Below are positions 11,076-22,500 of a DNA stretch of 64,000 bases, one piece after another. The notes under the pieces were generated by a model, which did no database searches, was not told the DNA's origin, and saw only the letters and a program-made list of their open reading frames with translations. Source of the stretch: Nelumbo lutea (taxonomy: Eukaryota; Streptophyta; Magnoliopsida; Proteales; Nelumbonaceae); contig JAKGHH010000008.1 of assembly GCA_022828595.1 (NCBI GenBank), forward strand, positions 6,003,728-6,067,727, given 5' to 3'. A program made the position numbers and the translations under genes. Numbering within the stretch: the stretch's first letter is position 1; each line of letters opens with the position of its first letter.

Positions 11076-12840
11076 TACGATTTTAAGGAGAATGATCAAG
11101 TGACACGACTCAACCCTCCATTTTTTTACAATTTCCAATTTTGAATTCCTGCAACAACTTCAAATCATTGCAACTTCGACAAAGAAAAACGATTACTGAT
11201 AAATTCCATTTGCTCTCGCTTTACTATTTTTTAACAATGGTTACGTTCCAATGTGAGATCGTGGGTCTCTACCATCTACTCTTTGTCACTAATGCAATGC
11301 AATGCTCTGACCCCACGATCACCATTCTTCTGCTACTCTCTAATTGTCTTATTATGCAACTCAAGTTGCTCAGTCTCAGCTCGATCATCAATCCGTTGAC
11401 TTAGCCCAGTCAATCAATTTTTAATTTGATTTACTTAATTTATTGACTCCCCATTGAACCGATGGATTTCTGTTGTTAAGTATTCATAAGCCCTTGAAAC
11501 CAACCAACCATCCTTGTTTTTTGGATCAGACGCCTTGACAACGACCTCCAAACTGCAATCCAGCAGTACTGTATAGCATGGACCTCATTGATCGTCATTT
11601 ACAAATTGTTTATTTGTTCACTTTTTTTATTTTATTTTGCAATATCTGAATTTAGTATATTCTTCTACGATTGCTATAATTATGTATGTTCTTCCGCACT
11701 TGCTTTGTAATTATGTATGTTCTTGTAGACTTCTTTTAGATGGATCAATGGTGCATTAAAAAGATTTTCCTACTTTTTACATGTTTTCTTGTTAATTTTT
11801 AACTCTTCTTGTTAGGGTTAATACTTGCTTCTTTATTTTTTTCATTTCCTTGATTAGTCATTCCAACTTTATGTGATTCATCATGATCATCTTCATCAAG
11901 CAGGGAAATTTTCCAGATAGTGATAATTAAGCTCACCCTGTATGTAATCTTGTTGGGACTGATGTTTTGCCCAATGACCACATGGTATGGTAATTGTCTG
12001 ATAATTTCCAGTGAAAAGAGAATAGCCAAATGAACACCTTTTGAGTCCTCTTCCTCCCAAATGAAATAAAAGTACCTATAGATTTTTCAAAGAAATAAGA
12101 ATTGGGAAAGTTGGTTATTAGTTGTGAGAATCTATAATTTTTTATCAACTGCCATTTCTTTCTTTTATCTTTCCTTGAACAAGAAGCAAGAGCTCCACAA
12201 ATTTCCTTTATTTTTCTATTGTCGTAGGTAGTTTGAATCTCTATCCTGCCCTTTAATCACATACCATTAATCCTGTCGTCTGCTATACAAAGCGATTCAA
12301 ATAGCTCACCATGTTTTTGTAAAGAACGAGTTGTCTTTTTTTTTTATTTTGTAAGAAGCATATGAGTCGAAACCTTACAACTTAATGTTTCTCTCTTTAA
12401 ATTCATATGCGCATTGCTTATTACACCGTTTCCAAATATTTAATTAATTTCTTTTAAAAACGTATTTTTGTAATCCACAATTAATTGCTCACTATTTCCA
12501 GAACATACTTCTTGTGGTTTAATTTACTGTGACAACATAATTTTAAGATTTATTTTTCTACACTCATTAGCCCTCCACCCCTCCACCCCGCTAGTTCTGA
12601 AGTTAAAAGTTAAAACATTAACATTGGGTGTGGCTAGTGGTTCAGATCCGCTCCTAATATTGCTATGCTAGGTGTGCTGGTAGCAAATTCCTACCCGGTT
12701 AGTGGGCCTCATCCTCATGTATACCTGGTCTGTCCTCATCCGGGTTTAGTGTTTTACCAATTTAGTCTACGTTTGCTTTTACAGATTTTTTTAATTTTTT
12801 AATTTTTTTTCCGGGGGGATAAGTGGAATGCTTTTAAAGA
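11076..12840. other. Intergenic region, no gene recognised
   Basis: T-rich, stop-rich DNA. I see no conserved protein, RNA gene or clear transposon ends. The last few hundred bases before 12953 should hold the promoter and 5' UTR of the phosphodiesterase gene, but no decisive TATA box was identified. Confidence 0.4.
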
Positions 12841-12920
12841 GTAGGGAGATCTACCTTACCGGCAAACAGCGCTGCTTCTCTCTCTCTGAGACTCTACACG
12901 ATTGAAGCTACTGCTTCTCC

Positions 12921-12950
12921 AATCTCTCTCTCTCTCTCTCTCTCTCTCTT
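12921..12950. repeat. (CT)n tract in the 5' leader of the phosphodiesterase gene
   Basis: About 14 CT units end three bases before the ATG at 12953. CT-rich leaders are common in plant 5' UTRs. On the reverse strand the tract makes a meaningless Arg/Glu repeat frame. Confidence 0.85.
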
Positions 12951-12952
12951 CA

Positions 12953-14425
12953 ATGGATTCTTCTTCTCTATCCATCTTAGGCCCATTGAAACCTACATCC
13001 CTAGCATCATCATCTGAGGAAGACCCTCCAAACCCATCAACAGCTCTCCTCTCTAAAACTGATTCCACTTCTCCAAAAACAAACACAACCATCCTCTTCG
13101 TTTCCCTCCTCCTCATAACCTGCATCGCTCTCGCTGCTTCCGGTGCATTTGCCTTCCTCTTCTTCTCCTCCGCTTCCTCCTTCTCTTCTAATTCTTCCCA
13201 AACATCGCTTAACGTAAAGTCAACTGCTCGCCCCCTCACCAAACTCGATCGACCCGTCGTTCTCCTAATTTCCTCCGATGGGTTCCGATTCGGGTATCAA
13301 TTCAAGACCCCCACTCCCAACATCGGTCGTCTGATCGCCAACGGCACCGAAGCCCAGACGGGTCTCATCCCCGTCTTCCCAACGCTTACATTCCCCAACC
13401 ATTACTCGATCGTCACGGGACTATACCCCGCCTACCATGGCATCGTCAACAACTATTTCTACGACCCTATCACCGGCGAGAAATTCACCATGTCGAGCCA
13501 CGAGCCCAAATGGTGGTTGGGTGAACCGCTGTGGGAGACCGTCGCCAATCATGGACTCAAGGCTGCCACCTACTTCTGGCCCGGTTCTGAGGTACCTAAA
13601 GGTTCTTGGAATTGCCCTGTGAATTTCTGCCAACACTATAATGGTTCTGTGCCGTTCGAAGAACGAGTTGATACAATTCTAAAGTACTTTGATCTTCCTA
13701 GTAGTGAGATTCCTGTGTTTATGACTCTATATTTTGAGGACCCAGATCATCAGGGACACCAAGTTGGACCTGATGATCCGGAGATCACAGAAGCCGTTGC
13801 CAATATTGATAAAATGATCGGAAGGTTGATCCAAGGCCTAGAAAAGAGAGGTGTTTTCGAGGATGTCACCATACTTTTGGTGGGAGATCATGGGATGGTC
13901 GGTACTTGTGATAAAAAGCTCATCTTTCTTGATGATTTGGCCCCTTGGATTGAAATTCCAAAAGACTGGGTCCATTCTTACAGTCCTTTGCTTTCAATTC
14001 GGCCTCCTGCCGGCGTTTCTCCTTTGGATGTCGTTGCCAAGATGACGAAAGCTTTGAGTTCGGGCAAGGTTGAGAATGGAATGAGACTCAAGGTGTTTCT
14101 CAAGGAGGAGCTGCCTGAACGACTCCATTATGCGGAGAACGATCGAATCCCACCCATAATAGGACTGGTTGCAGAAGGGTTTACGGTAGAGCAGACAAGA
14201 TCGAACAGGAAAGAATGTGGAGGGGCACATGGTTATGATAATGCATTCTTCTCGATGAGAACCATATTCATCGCTCATGGCCCTCAGTTTGAAAGAGGTC
14301 GCAAGGTCCCGTCGTTTGAGAATGTTCAGATATACAATTTGGTCACTTCCATTCTTAAGGTACAGGGAGCTCCTAATAACGGTACAGCATCATTTCCAAA
14401 CTCTATCATCTTGCCCAGCTCCTGA
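12953..14425 (+). CDS. Ectonucleotide pyrophosphatase/phosphodiesterase, plant NPP type
   Basis: A single-exon gene of 490 residues. The NPP family hydrolyses nucleotide pyrophosphate and phosphodiester bonds in the secretory pathway or apoplast. Residues 1-45 are a Ser/Pro-rich cytosolic tail and about 46-72 a hydrophobic anchor, so a type II membrane protein is expected. The catalytic core is complete: LLISSDGF (metal Asp109), TLTFPNHY with nucleophile Thr146 followed by SIVTGLYPAYHG, the metal pair Asp265 and His269 in the PDHQGH motif, GDHGM (Asp312, His313) and GGAHGYDN (His426). The first ATG in frame is at 12953; the open frame extends 17 codons further upstream without an ATG, so I take 12953. 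AATAAA lies at 14523-14528. Arabidopsis homologues form a small cluster beside an ACHT gene, as here. The exact substrate is unknown. Confidence 0.93.
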   Translation: MDSSSLSILGPLKPTSLASSSEEDPPNPSTALLSKTDSTSPKTNTTILFVSLLLITCIALAASGAFAFLFFSSASSFSSNSSQTSLNVKSTARPLTKLDRPVVLLISSDGFRFGYQFKTPTPNIGRLIANGTEAQTGLIPVFPTLTFPNHYSIVTGLYPAYHGIVNNYFYDPITGEKFTMSSHEPKWWLGEPLWETVANHGLKAATYFWPGSEVPKGSWNCPVNFCQHYNGSVPFEERVDTILKYFDLPSSEIPVFMTLYFEDPDHQGHQVGPDDPEITEAVANIDKMIGRLIQGLEKRGVFEDVTILLVGDHGMVGTCDKKLIFLDDLAPWIEIPKDWVHSYSPLLSIRPPAGVSPLDVVAKMTKALSSGKVENGMRLKVFLKEELPERLHYAENDRIPPIIGLVAEGFTVEQTRSNRKECGGAHGYDNAFFSMRTIFIAHGPQFERGRKVPSFENVQIYNLVTSILKVQGAPNNGTASFPNSIILPSS

Positions 14426-14522
14426 AATCAATTCTGTCTGCATTCATGGAGATGTCAGCTGCGACAGGATGGGTTTCCATGTTTATGCAAATTTCTGGCT
14501 GATTTTATCATACGATTGTGGA

Positions 14523-14528
14523 AATAAA
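14523..14528 (+). terminator. Poly(A) signal of the phosphodiesterase gene
   Basis: AATAAA about 100 bp after the TGA stop, the usual distance for a plant near-upstream element. Confidence 0.5.
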
Positions 14529-16730
14529 TAAGATTAGGCATTGCAGAAGGAAGATAGTAAGTAGTTCCACCTTCTACAAGATCTGTTGTTATTTGTGGGT
14601 AGTTACTGTTAACAACCCTACACCTATCATCTGCCCAACTTCACTTTTAACTCTAGTTTGTGGTGGGATGCTAGGAAGGGACCTAGATTCGTAGTTGGAA
14701 TTATGTAGAATGATCTCTGCTTAAGGATTATGAATGGAATGCTCCTCTGGTTAGGCTTGGACTTGCATATCTCATTGCTTCCTTGACTTCCTTATGCAAT
14801 TTTAAATTTGAGATGCATGACTGAAAATTGTAGTCACGATTGGTCCAAGTTTTTTCTTCTTGCTTGAGTCATGCAGGCTTCTGCTTGAACTACCTTGAAA
14901 GTTGGAACAGGATGAGTGACTGGTATGGAGATTTGAATGGCAAGTGGACTGAATACTTGGGTTTCATAAGATCTCCATTTCCTTTTCCCATCTATCTCTA
15001 GCCTCTTGAGCCATATTATAGTTTCCCAAAACCCAAACAGAGAGAGAGATAGCATGCCCTCACACCCTACACACATCTGAAAGCACACACATTAAATGAT
15101 TTCATATGCTTCTTTCGATGATTTTAAGGATAATTGCCTGTCTAAACTACATTCTTTTGGTAACTTAATATGCATATAAGTACAGGGTGGCAAACCATGT
15201 TGCTGACTGCCTGGTCAAAAATCAAAATAGCCTCTTCTGGTAATGTTGCCAAAATCTGGACTGGAAATCACCCCAACTCAACCCAACTTGCTTGTTTTGA
15301 GATATGGTAAGGGGTGGAAGAGTAAGGGCAGACCTTGCAAATAATTAGGCCTTGTGATGTTAATTGTTATTCAGTTTAATTAAAAAGAATATATATAAAA
15401 TGTTGGAGCAACAAAGAAAGTGTTCTCATTGAATCATGCATAAACAACTTATTCTTTAGATGGGGTTGAATGTAGGTTAAGAAATTTACAGGTTTGACCA
15501 AATTGTAGGTAAGTTTAAAGCTAGGCTGATCCATGCAAATGGGGAATAGGTCATTAGGAAAGGGTTTATGCTCTGCATGGGTGGAATAATTAGACTGCTA
15601 ATAGATTGTGGAGTTAATGCTGGTAAAGACTGGTGAAATTTTGGGCCTAGAGGTGGGCTCTATCCCCTTGAATTCTGTTCATCTTTTAGATTAATAGATG
15701 GTTAAAAGAAGGAATTCAAGAGGGATGGTCTCTTTTGGAGTTTTTTTTCCTGGATGGTGGGGAGGAGAGGGGTAGTGGTCCTGGTAAAGATGGTAAATTA
15801 GTAGCTCGAAAATTTTCTGTAAGAAGAAATTCAATTTCCCAAGTCCATTTCCAATTTAGCAGGTCAATCCTGATACAATCCAAATGAAAGTACAATGAAT
15901 CTCTCCTCTGAGGCTTTTGGAGCAAAGAAATTTTCATTTGAATGTAAAGAAAGATGGAAGTAAGAAATGTATTCCTAAAACCGTGGAAACTGATTAATAG
16001 ATGGGGCAAATTCAAGGAATCTTTAAACGTTGTTCTAGATCAGCATAAGAGCAACAGTATAGCAATACCCGATTTCATGCCACTACGGTTTTATAAAACA
16101 ATAATTTTCAAATGCAAAATATCTAAATACATAGAAAGGGTCAAATTTGGAACCTGACCTGATGGTAACAAAACTAATTTTTAGAAAATAAAATTAAGTG
16201 AACATTTCTTTTGGTGCTCTTTTCCTTTATCCTTGATTGGGATGACAATTTTATGGGAATTTTTGAGTACCTGACCCTAGTATGATCCATTGTTCAAAAC
16301 CCTAGGGTTTGAGATTTGACCTTAGGGTACTTGGTACCCAAACCTAATTATATTTAAGGTGGGTCTCTGCTCTTGATACCTGTTTAAATATATTTTATAA
16401 GGAATTATTTACATAGTAAAAAAGGGTTGAAAGAGGATTCAAACCCTTGCCCTTGTATCCCATTATAGGCATCTTTAGCAATGTCTTACCACAATTTCTA
16501 CTTAAGAGGGGCATCAAATTTTACTTATGTGATGTAAAATTGGGTGGAAAAATGCAAAGAATATTGAAGAGATAATTTAAAGTAGCTTATTTGGATTCTG
16601 GATATGTATGGATATGATGGAAAAATTGAGACACAAGGAGATGCCATATAAATTTAAATATATTAAAAACATATGATTTATATATAATCTCATTAATGAT
16701 CACGTAAACTGTTATAAAATTTAAAATAAA
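14529..16730. other. Intergenic region with small transposon relics
   Basis: No gene recognised. A short in-frame stretch at 15181-15243 reads VANHVADCLVKNQNSLFW then stop, which resembles the extreme C-terminus of the RNase H domain of plant LINEs. It is too short to be certain. Nothing else coding is seen. Confidence 0.4.
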
Positions 16731-16734
16731 CTAA

Positions 16735-16830
16735 AAGGGCATCCCAGTGTACAAGGCTCCCGCCAATATGCGGTTTAGGTATGGACAGATGTACGCAGCC
16801 TTATCCAACACATACCAAAGGTTGTTTCCA
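16735..16830 (+). mobile_element. Au-type SINE relic
   Basis: The block CATCCCAGTGTACAAGGCTC, CCGCC, then ATGTACGCAGCCTTATCCAA and a terminal GGTTGTTTCC follows the order of the conserved words of the plant Au SINE (CCCAGTGCACAAGGCTCCCGCC ... TACGCAGCCTTACCC ... GGCTGTTTCC), as I remember that family. Several changes relative to that pattern show it is old. Non-coding. Confidence 0.7.
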
Positions 16831-17599
16831 AATTCTCTTATGAAATCGATCACAAAAATATTTTTTAAATGGATAATTGTGATTATAGAGGCAAAAAGGT
16901 TCAGAGCTGAATGATTTTTTTTTTTTTTTATAGAGTCAATTATGATGAGTTTAATTGAGGTAATTGAGTTTGAAATCCAAATTCAAAAAGTGATATCAAT
17001 AATAGGATATTTCTTGTATAAATAAATACACCTTATCGAAAAAATATATCAATAATAAGCTATACTCATGACGGGTTTAACGGGTTCTCTTAGGAATGGA
17101 TTCCTAAGAACAATTTTTGCGGATACCTCACCCATTGCCGTCTCTACTGTCGAATGGAGATTTCCTTGAGTCAATTCAACAAAGACTTGTGCCTTTGATG
17201 AAATGGGGGAAAAGTCTTACATCTCCAAAGGCTCCGGCCATAAGAAGTCTCGGGAATCTTTGCATCCCAGTATTCCCATCAGTCCATCACTGCTTTGAAT
17301 ACTTCGTCTATTTTATAGAAACAAACACAAATTTGCCTATGGGAATACACTTGGGAAATATAAACTTATAATTTACATTAGAGCCGGGAAGGAGGAAGAA
17401 AGCACAAATCAAATGAATCTAACTTGCAAGATATTTATTTCCTGCATGTTTTATTGTAAAGGGTTTGATTATGATACCAGAAATACATGATATTAGTAAA
17501 AATTTACAGTCAATCAATCACTACCAAAATAGAGGTGATGAATTAGGTTTGGGGTTGTCTTCATCAAAATTTAATTATTTTATTTGAAGCCACATGTAA

Positions 17600-17711
17600 C
17601 AGGAGTTCACATCTTCGCCCCACAGTACATCATCGTCGTGTATCAGGAATATCTCCCAATGACAATATCAGATGAGGATGTGCTGTGGGGCTGAGATGTG
17701 ACCTCATGTAA
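17600..17711. repeat. Hairpin MITE, copy 1
   Basis: GGAGTTCACATCTTCGCCCC and ACAGTACATCATC on the left pair with GATGAGGATGTGCTGT and GGGGCTGAGATGTGACCTC on the right, giving a stem of about 45 bp and a small loop. The arms resemble the hairpin at 33563-33757 in the words CGTGTAT..GGAA and ATCTCCC. Confidence 0.7.
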
Positions 17712-17904
17712 CAGATTTCAATTAAAAAATTGCTGATATTACAATCAGCATCAGTCAGAATTGTCCAATGAATTGACAAAAAAGAAAAAAAAATTCAGAT
17801 TATCAATTTGGCAAAAAGAAAAAAATAAATAAATTCAGAATTGTGAGTACCTTGTAGCACAAATCCATAAAATGCCAAAAAGAAGGGTCAAACTTCCGAG
17901 ATCA

Positions 17905-18025
17905 GATCTGCTCTTCACACAGGGCTACAGACACATCTCACCGTGTATTAAGAATATCTCCCGTAGTTCTGTATTATTATTCATGGGAGGATGTGCCTAT
18001 GAGATAGTTGTGAGGTGCCTTGTTT
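17905..18025. repeat. Degenerate copy of the hairpin repeat
   Basis: CACACAGGGCTACAGACACA, ATCTCACCGTGTATTAAGAA and TATCTCCCGTAG on the left face GGGAGGATGTGCCTATGAGA on the right, a weaker version of the 17600-17711 and 33563-33757 hairpins. Confidence 0.45.
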
Positions 18026-18359
18026 TAGTAGCAAATCCCAATTCCAAACCTCCAAGAGAGATTAACTTGACAAGAAACTCCTGAATAATGCATCCCAACC
18101 CTAAACCAACAAAGGGTTCAATGAGAGAATTGATTGCCAAACTCAAACCCATCCAGTGGCAATCAACAACAGTAAACTCGAAATCCGACGGAAGGGACGA
18201 AAGAGATGACTAATAAACCGACCGCTCCTCCAAAACCAGATGAAATAACCCCATATAAATTTAATATAGCAGCCTTTTAATTCAAATTAAAAGCATATAA
18301 GTTTAATATAAAATCATATTGATATATAGGGCCTCTTAGATCAAAAACCAATACTCAAA

Positions 18360-18620
18360 ATCATTGTTTTCAAAATCGGATTGGATTAGATGGTCAGACT
18401 GAAAAACCAGGAATCAGTTAGGTGATCAGTTTCGATTTTTTCTAAAACTGAAAATTTGCCTAAAACTGTTGATTTTGATCAACAAACCATTGACTCGAAC
18501 GATTAACCGTTTGAACGGTTTTAACCACTTTTTTATTTTTTATTTTTTATTTTTGTCAAAATGAACTGTCCCGGATCCTCACCGATTCGATCACCGGGTC
18601 ATTTTTAAAAACCATGCTCA
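18360..18620. repeat. MITE-like dispersed repeat
   Basis: AATCATTGTTTTCAAAATCG on the left and CATTTTTAAAAACCATG on the right bracket a segment rich in AACCGTTTGAACGGTT-type self-pairing words and a T-rich run. The word set resembles 4121-4405. No coding potential. Confidence 0.4.
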
Positions 18621-19458
18621 AAATCGTACTTTACGAAACCCATTAGATTATAACAGGGAAGGTTGACAATAGGTGGTGTGCCTTCAGAGTTGACACCAAC
18701 TGTTTCGAGTCTGGACCATAGATCATAGCCATGATGATCTACAGAACAATCAGGAAATCTTCCAAACATGTGGCACCGGATCAAAGATCATCAGCGTCGG
18801 TGATCCGGGCCCAAAGCCCAATCCAATCAATCTCATGATTCTAAGTCCAAGGGGTTGAATTAGAATATAAAGCAATCCGGTTCAAGAATCGGTTCAGATT
18901 TTAAGAACTCAAATGGGATATTTGCATTGCTAAATGCTATTTGCCACATACTCAGTTATGTATTGATCCCTGATCTGATATGCTGTAGACCCCAGTTTCA
19001 TGTAGTGGTCCCAGGCTCGGGCTCGTTCGATTCAATCACCCAAAAGTATTGCATTCGTCGTTGTGGTCGATGGATCCGGTCCATCTGGCCTGTCCCAGTG
19101 CTTTTGCTAGGCCAACTGCCTACGCCTCCAGACTCCAATTGGGTGGTGACAGTGGTCATCATAACCGTGACCGTGAGACGTGAGTCCTCCGAGCCGAACC
19201 TCTAACGGCCAAACCTTCCCCTAAAGCTAAATTTCAGGGAGGTCACACGTTCGATCCCGGCAGATCCTCCACAACTTCGCTTTTTGGTTGGTGAAACCAT
19301 GAAAAAACAAAAAGAAAAAGCGGAAAAATAAATTTAAATAGAAATAAAATGTGGATTGTGGAAATCCTTGAGTTTCCACGATGAGGATTCAAGATTCAGG
19401 ATCAGACGACGTACATCGTCCACACGCGAGAGACCATAGACACTTGGACTCTTGGAAT

Positions 19459-19492
19459 GGAGGAGAGAGAGAGAGAGAGAGGGAGAGAAAGA
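19459..19492. repeat. (GA)n tract upstream of the thioredoxin-like gene
   Basis: GAGAGAGAGAGAGAGAGA-type run about 110 bp before the ATG at 19600; probably promoter or 5' UTR. Confidence 0.8.
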
Positions 19493-19599
19493 GCGCTTCC
19501 CGATTCACATGGGCCTGTCCTGCACTGCACTTGTGAATCGGAGGGGAAGGATTAAGTTGTGCCTGGTGAGGTGAGGCTCTTTTCTTTCCCTCCTCTCCA

Positions 19600-22500
19600 A
19601 TGGCGGATGTTCTTCGTTTGCCTTATCATATACACCGCTTTCCTTCTCCTTCTCCTTCTCCTTTTCCCCTGATATTATCTTCCCCATCGTCTTTCACCTC
19701 TTTCCAACTTGGATTCCAACCAAAGCAAAATTTAGATAGTAGGATTTGTTCAGTAGCAGATTCTTTTGTTGGTACCGCCGCTCCCCTTTTCTTTAGGCAT
19801 CCAAGACGATTGATTTCTTCAAAGGTAACCTGTTCTTTGTTTCAAACCTTCTCTGTTCTGCAATTGTTCTTCGTTTCTTCTGCTGTTTTAATGTAACCTT
19901 AACTAATTTGCTTGCTTCTGACGTCTTTGTTTGGAAATTAGAGTAGGCGCTTGATTACCCATATCTAATAATCAATTTTTAATGTACTTGATGCTATAAT
20001 TATGTTTTCTTACCTTTTGTTTTTCGAATTTACCCTTTCTCGTTAATTCGAGGAGAATATTTCGTACCCATCTCTTGGTGTTTTATGGACTTCGTGCATT
20101 AGTTTTTCCTCTAACTGGAAACCTCACTGTATTCTTGAATGGTCACCTGTCAAAACTATCATTTCTCTTCATGGAATTCTCCTGTAACTTGTATCTGCTT
20201 CGTTCATTGTTTGGTACATATAAGTTATTTTACGAAATTGTTTTTGATCGCCATCTCTTTTATAGGTGTTTTGTTTTTACATGACAAAAAGTGATTTATT
20301 TTAGTTCATTATGTCTCTGTTCATTCAGCAACTTACATAGCACCACTAAGTCCAATTTATCAGGTGTTTGTGTTTCTGAACTTTGTGTTCCTGTTATATG
20401 GTAATCATATTTTAACTTGTATGTATATCTTATTCCAAACAGTTTAATATTTGCTTAAAGTTTTCTCAATTGGTGCCAGGTGTCCTTTCTTCTCGTTCTT
20501 AAAGTTTTATTTTGGGTCTTCTTCTGTAGAACTAAACTTTAAAGTTTTGTCATTCTCGTGGTTTCTGCCTTGTTTTCCCTGTTGAGGATAGTTAAAGAAT
20601 TTTTTCTCCACACTTCAGTTTCATTATGTCTCGTTCTTACTGTTGCTTTCTTCAATTTCTTTTGGAACTTTCTTCTGTTAATTTCTTTGATATAACAGAG
20701 AATAAGCTTATAACTTCACAACAAAGCTTTTCTGATGCTTCTATTCTTGGGGTTTTGCTTCAGGTACAGGCAACAGTTACTGAAACTGATCAGCCAAAAT
20801 GGTGGGAAAAAAATGCAGGACCAAATATGATTGACATTCATTCTACACAAGAATTTTTGAGTGCTTTAAGTGAAGCTGGAGATAAACTGGTTATTGTTGA
20901 ATTTTATGGCAGTTGGTGTGCTTCTTGCCGGGCATTGTTTCCCAAGGTTATTTACTTTGTTTTTCCTCTGAAAGCAACCCATAGTTAGTTCATGCTAGAA
21001 AGTAGAAACTAACTGATATTTTATTTCTAGGCATAATTATAATTAATCTGTGAATGTTATCCTAAATAGGCTCTGCATCTTACAACCCTGAATCCACTAT
21101 AAGCATTTCATATATTAGCTTTATACTTGCAACCTAACAACGAACAGAGTGTATGGCTTGCTGCTTGCATAAAAGTTACTTACGGTACAGTGAATATTGG
21201 GAGAGAGCTAGAAAGGATAATTGGTTTCTTGTGGCTGTGGAAGTTTTAATATCTAGGAAGTTCTTCTTTCTAGTAATCACAATGACATAATTGGTTTTCT
21301 GGTATACACCAAATCTTTTGCTATCCAGGGCACACTAGAATGAAATCTGTAATGGTTAGCCTTTGGAATTTACTTGGGGGTTGGTTTTAACTGATTAGGT
21401 AAGCCTGTTTATGCATGTTCCCTTATCTTCCAAAAGGGAAATGAACCAGTTTCATTTATTTAATGGAGGTCCTGATCTTCATAACTAATAATTTAAGCTT
21501 TGTTGTGACCTCAAAATAAATGAAGCTTGGGTCTTGATGAGGTTCTGATTATAGAGTTTTTGATTTGTTAATGTTATTCTCCCACCAGATAAGTTGATTT
21601 AACCTTCATCCCAATTATCTCAGATCATATTTATTTTTGCACTTCTTAATAGTACATTTTGAATGGTCATCACATGTCTCTATCTGCTGTTGCTAATTGA
21701 TTTCTTTGGTCCTTCCTAAAATTGTTTTATGGTGTTTTTCTCGGGAAAAATTATTTATAGTGCTGTTGGGTAATTTTATCTGTTTTACCTGACTATGATT
21801 TTATTTTCCAGCTATGCAAGACTGCTGAAGAACATCCAGACATTTTATTCCTAAAAGTGAATTTTGATGAAAACAAACCTATGTGTAAAAGCTTGAATGT
21901 GAAGGTTCTTCCTTATTTTCACTTCTATCGTGGTGCAGATGGGCAGTTGGAATCATTTTCATGTTCACTTGCAAAGGTACTTAGTTTCCCACTGTCCTCC
22001 ATTTACCTTCATTTGAGGTCATATCTTTCAAAATTTCTCTCACTGCCTCATCCAAGGTTCATTTTGGCCTTCTCTTTTGAATTTTCCCAAGCCATTAATT
22101 TTCACCATCATGTCTCCTGGTTTTACTTAAAATGACCTAGGCTTATAGTCTACTTTCCCTTGTCCTGCCCCACTTGGTGCTACTTCCTGTTTCACTTCAC
22201 CACATTCATGAATCATTTGTACTTTTGTGCGTTCAAACCTTCCACTAATCCTTCTCCACTTCTTTATCATCTCCAATACATTCATTTTATTGATTGCTAA
22301 ATATTTTGCTCTATAGAACAAGACCATATTGTGGTCCCTATAAAACTCGGCTGGTTTTAGTATATAATGATCTTACTGCATCTCATCTTTAGCATATCTA
22401 ATTGAGGAATAGAGATGAAGAATATTATATTACATATAGAGGCTAGGTGGTGGCATGGAGGGACTCCATCTGTTTGCCAACTTTCTCCTCATGTGGCAAA

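Noticed and set aside
12902..12952. Upstream extension of the phosphodiesterase frame
   Set aside because: No ATG; begins at a TTG and translates the CT tract. The ATG at 12953 is the first in frame.
12856..13242. 128-codon frame on the reverse strand with an Arg/Glu-rich tail
   Set aside because: Antisense shadow of the phosphodiesterase 5' end; the repeat tail is the (CT)n tract read backwards.
17060..17370. Moderately GC-rich segment with an 84-codon frame
   Set aside because: Considered as organelle-derived DNA, but I cannot match it to a plastid or mitochondrial gene from memory and the frame shows no family feature.
19228..19250. GTTCGATCCCGGC, like the B box of a tRNA gene
   Set aside because: No matching A box, acceptor stem or anticodon arm around it; not a tRNA.
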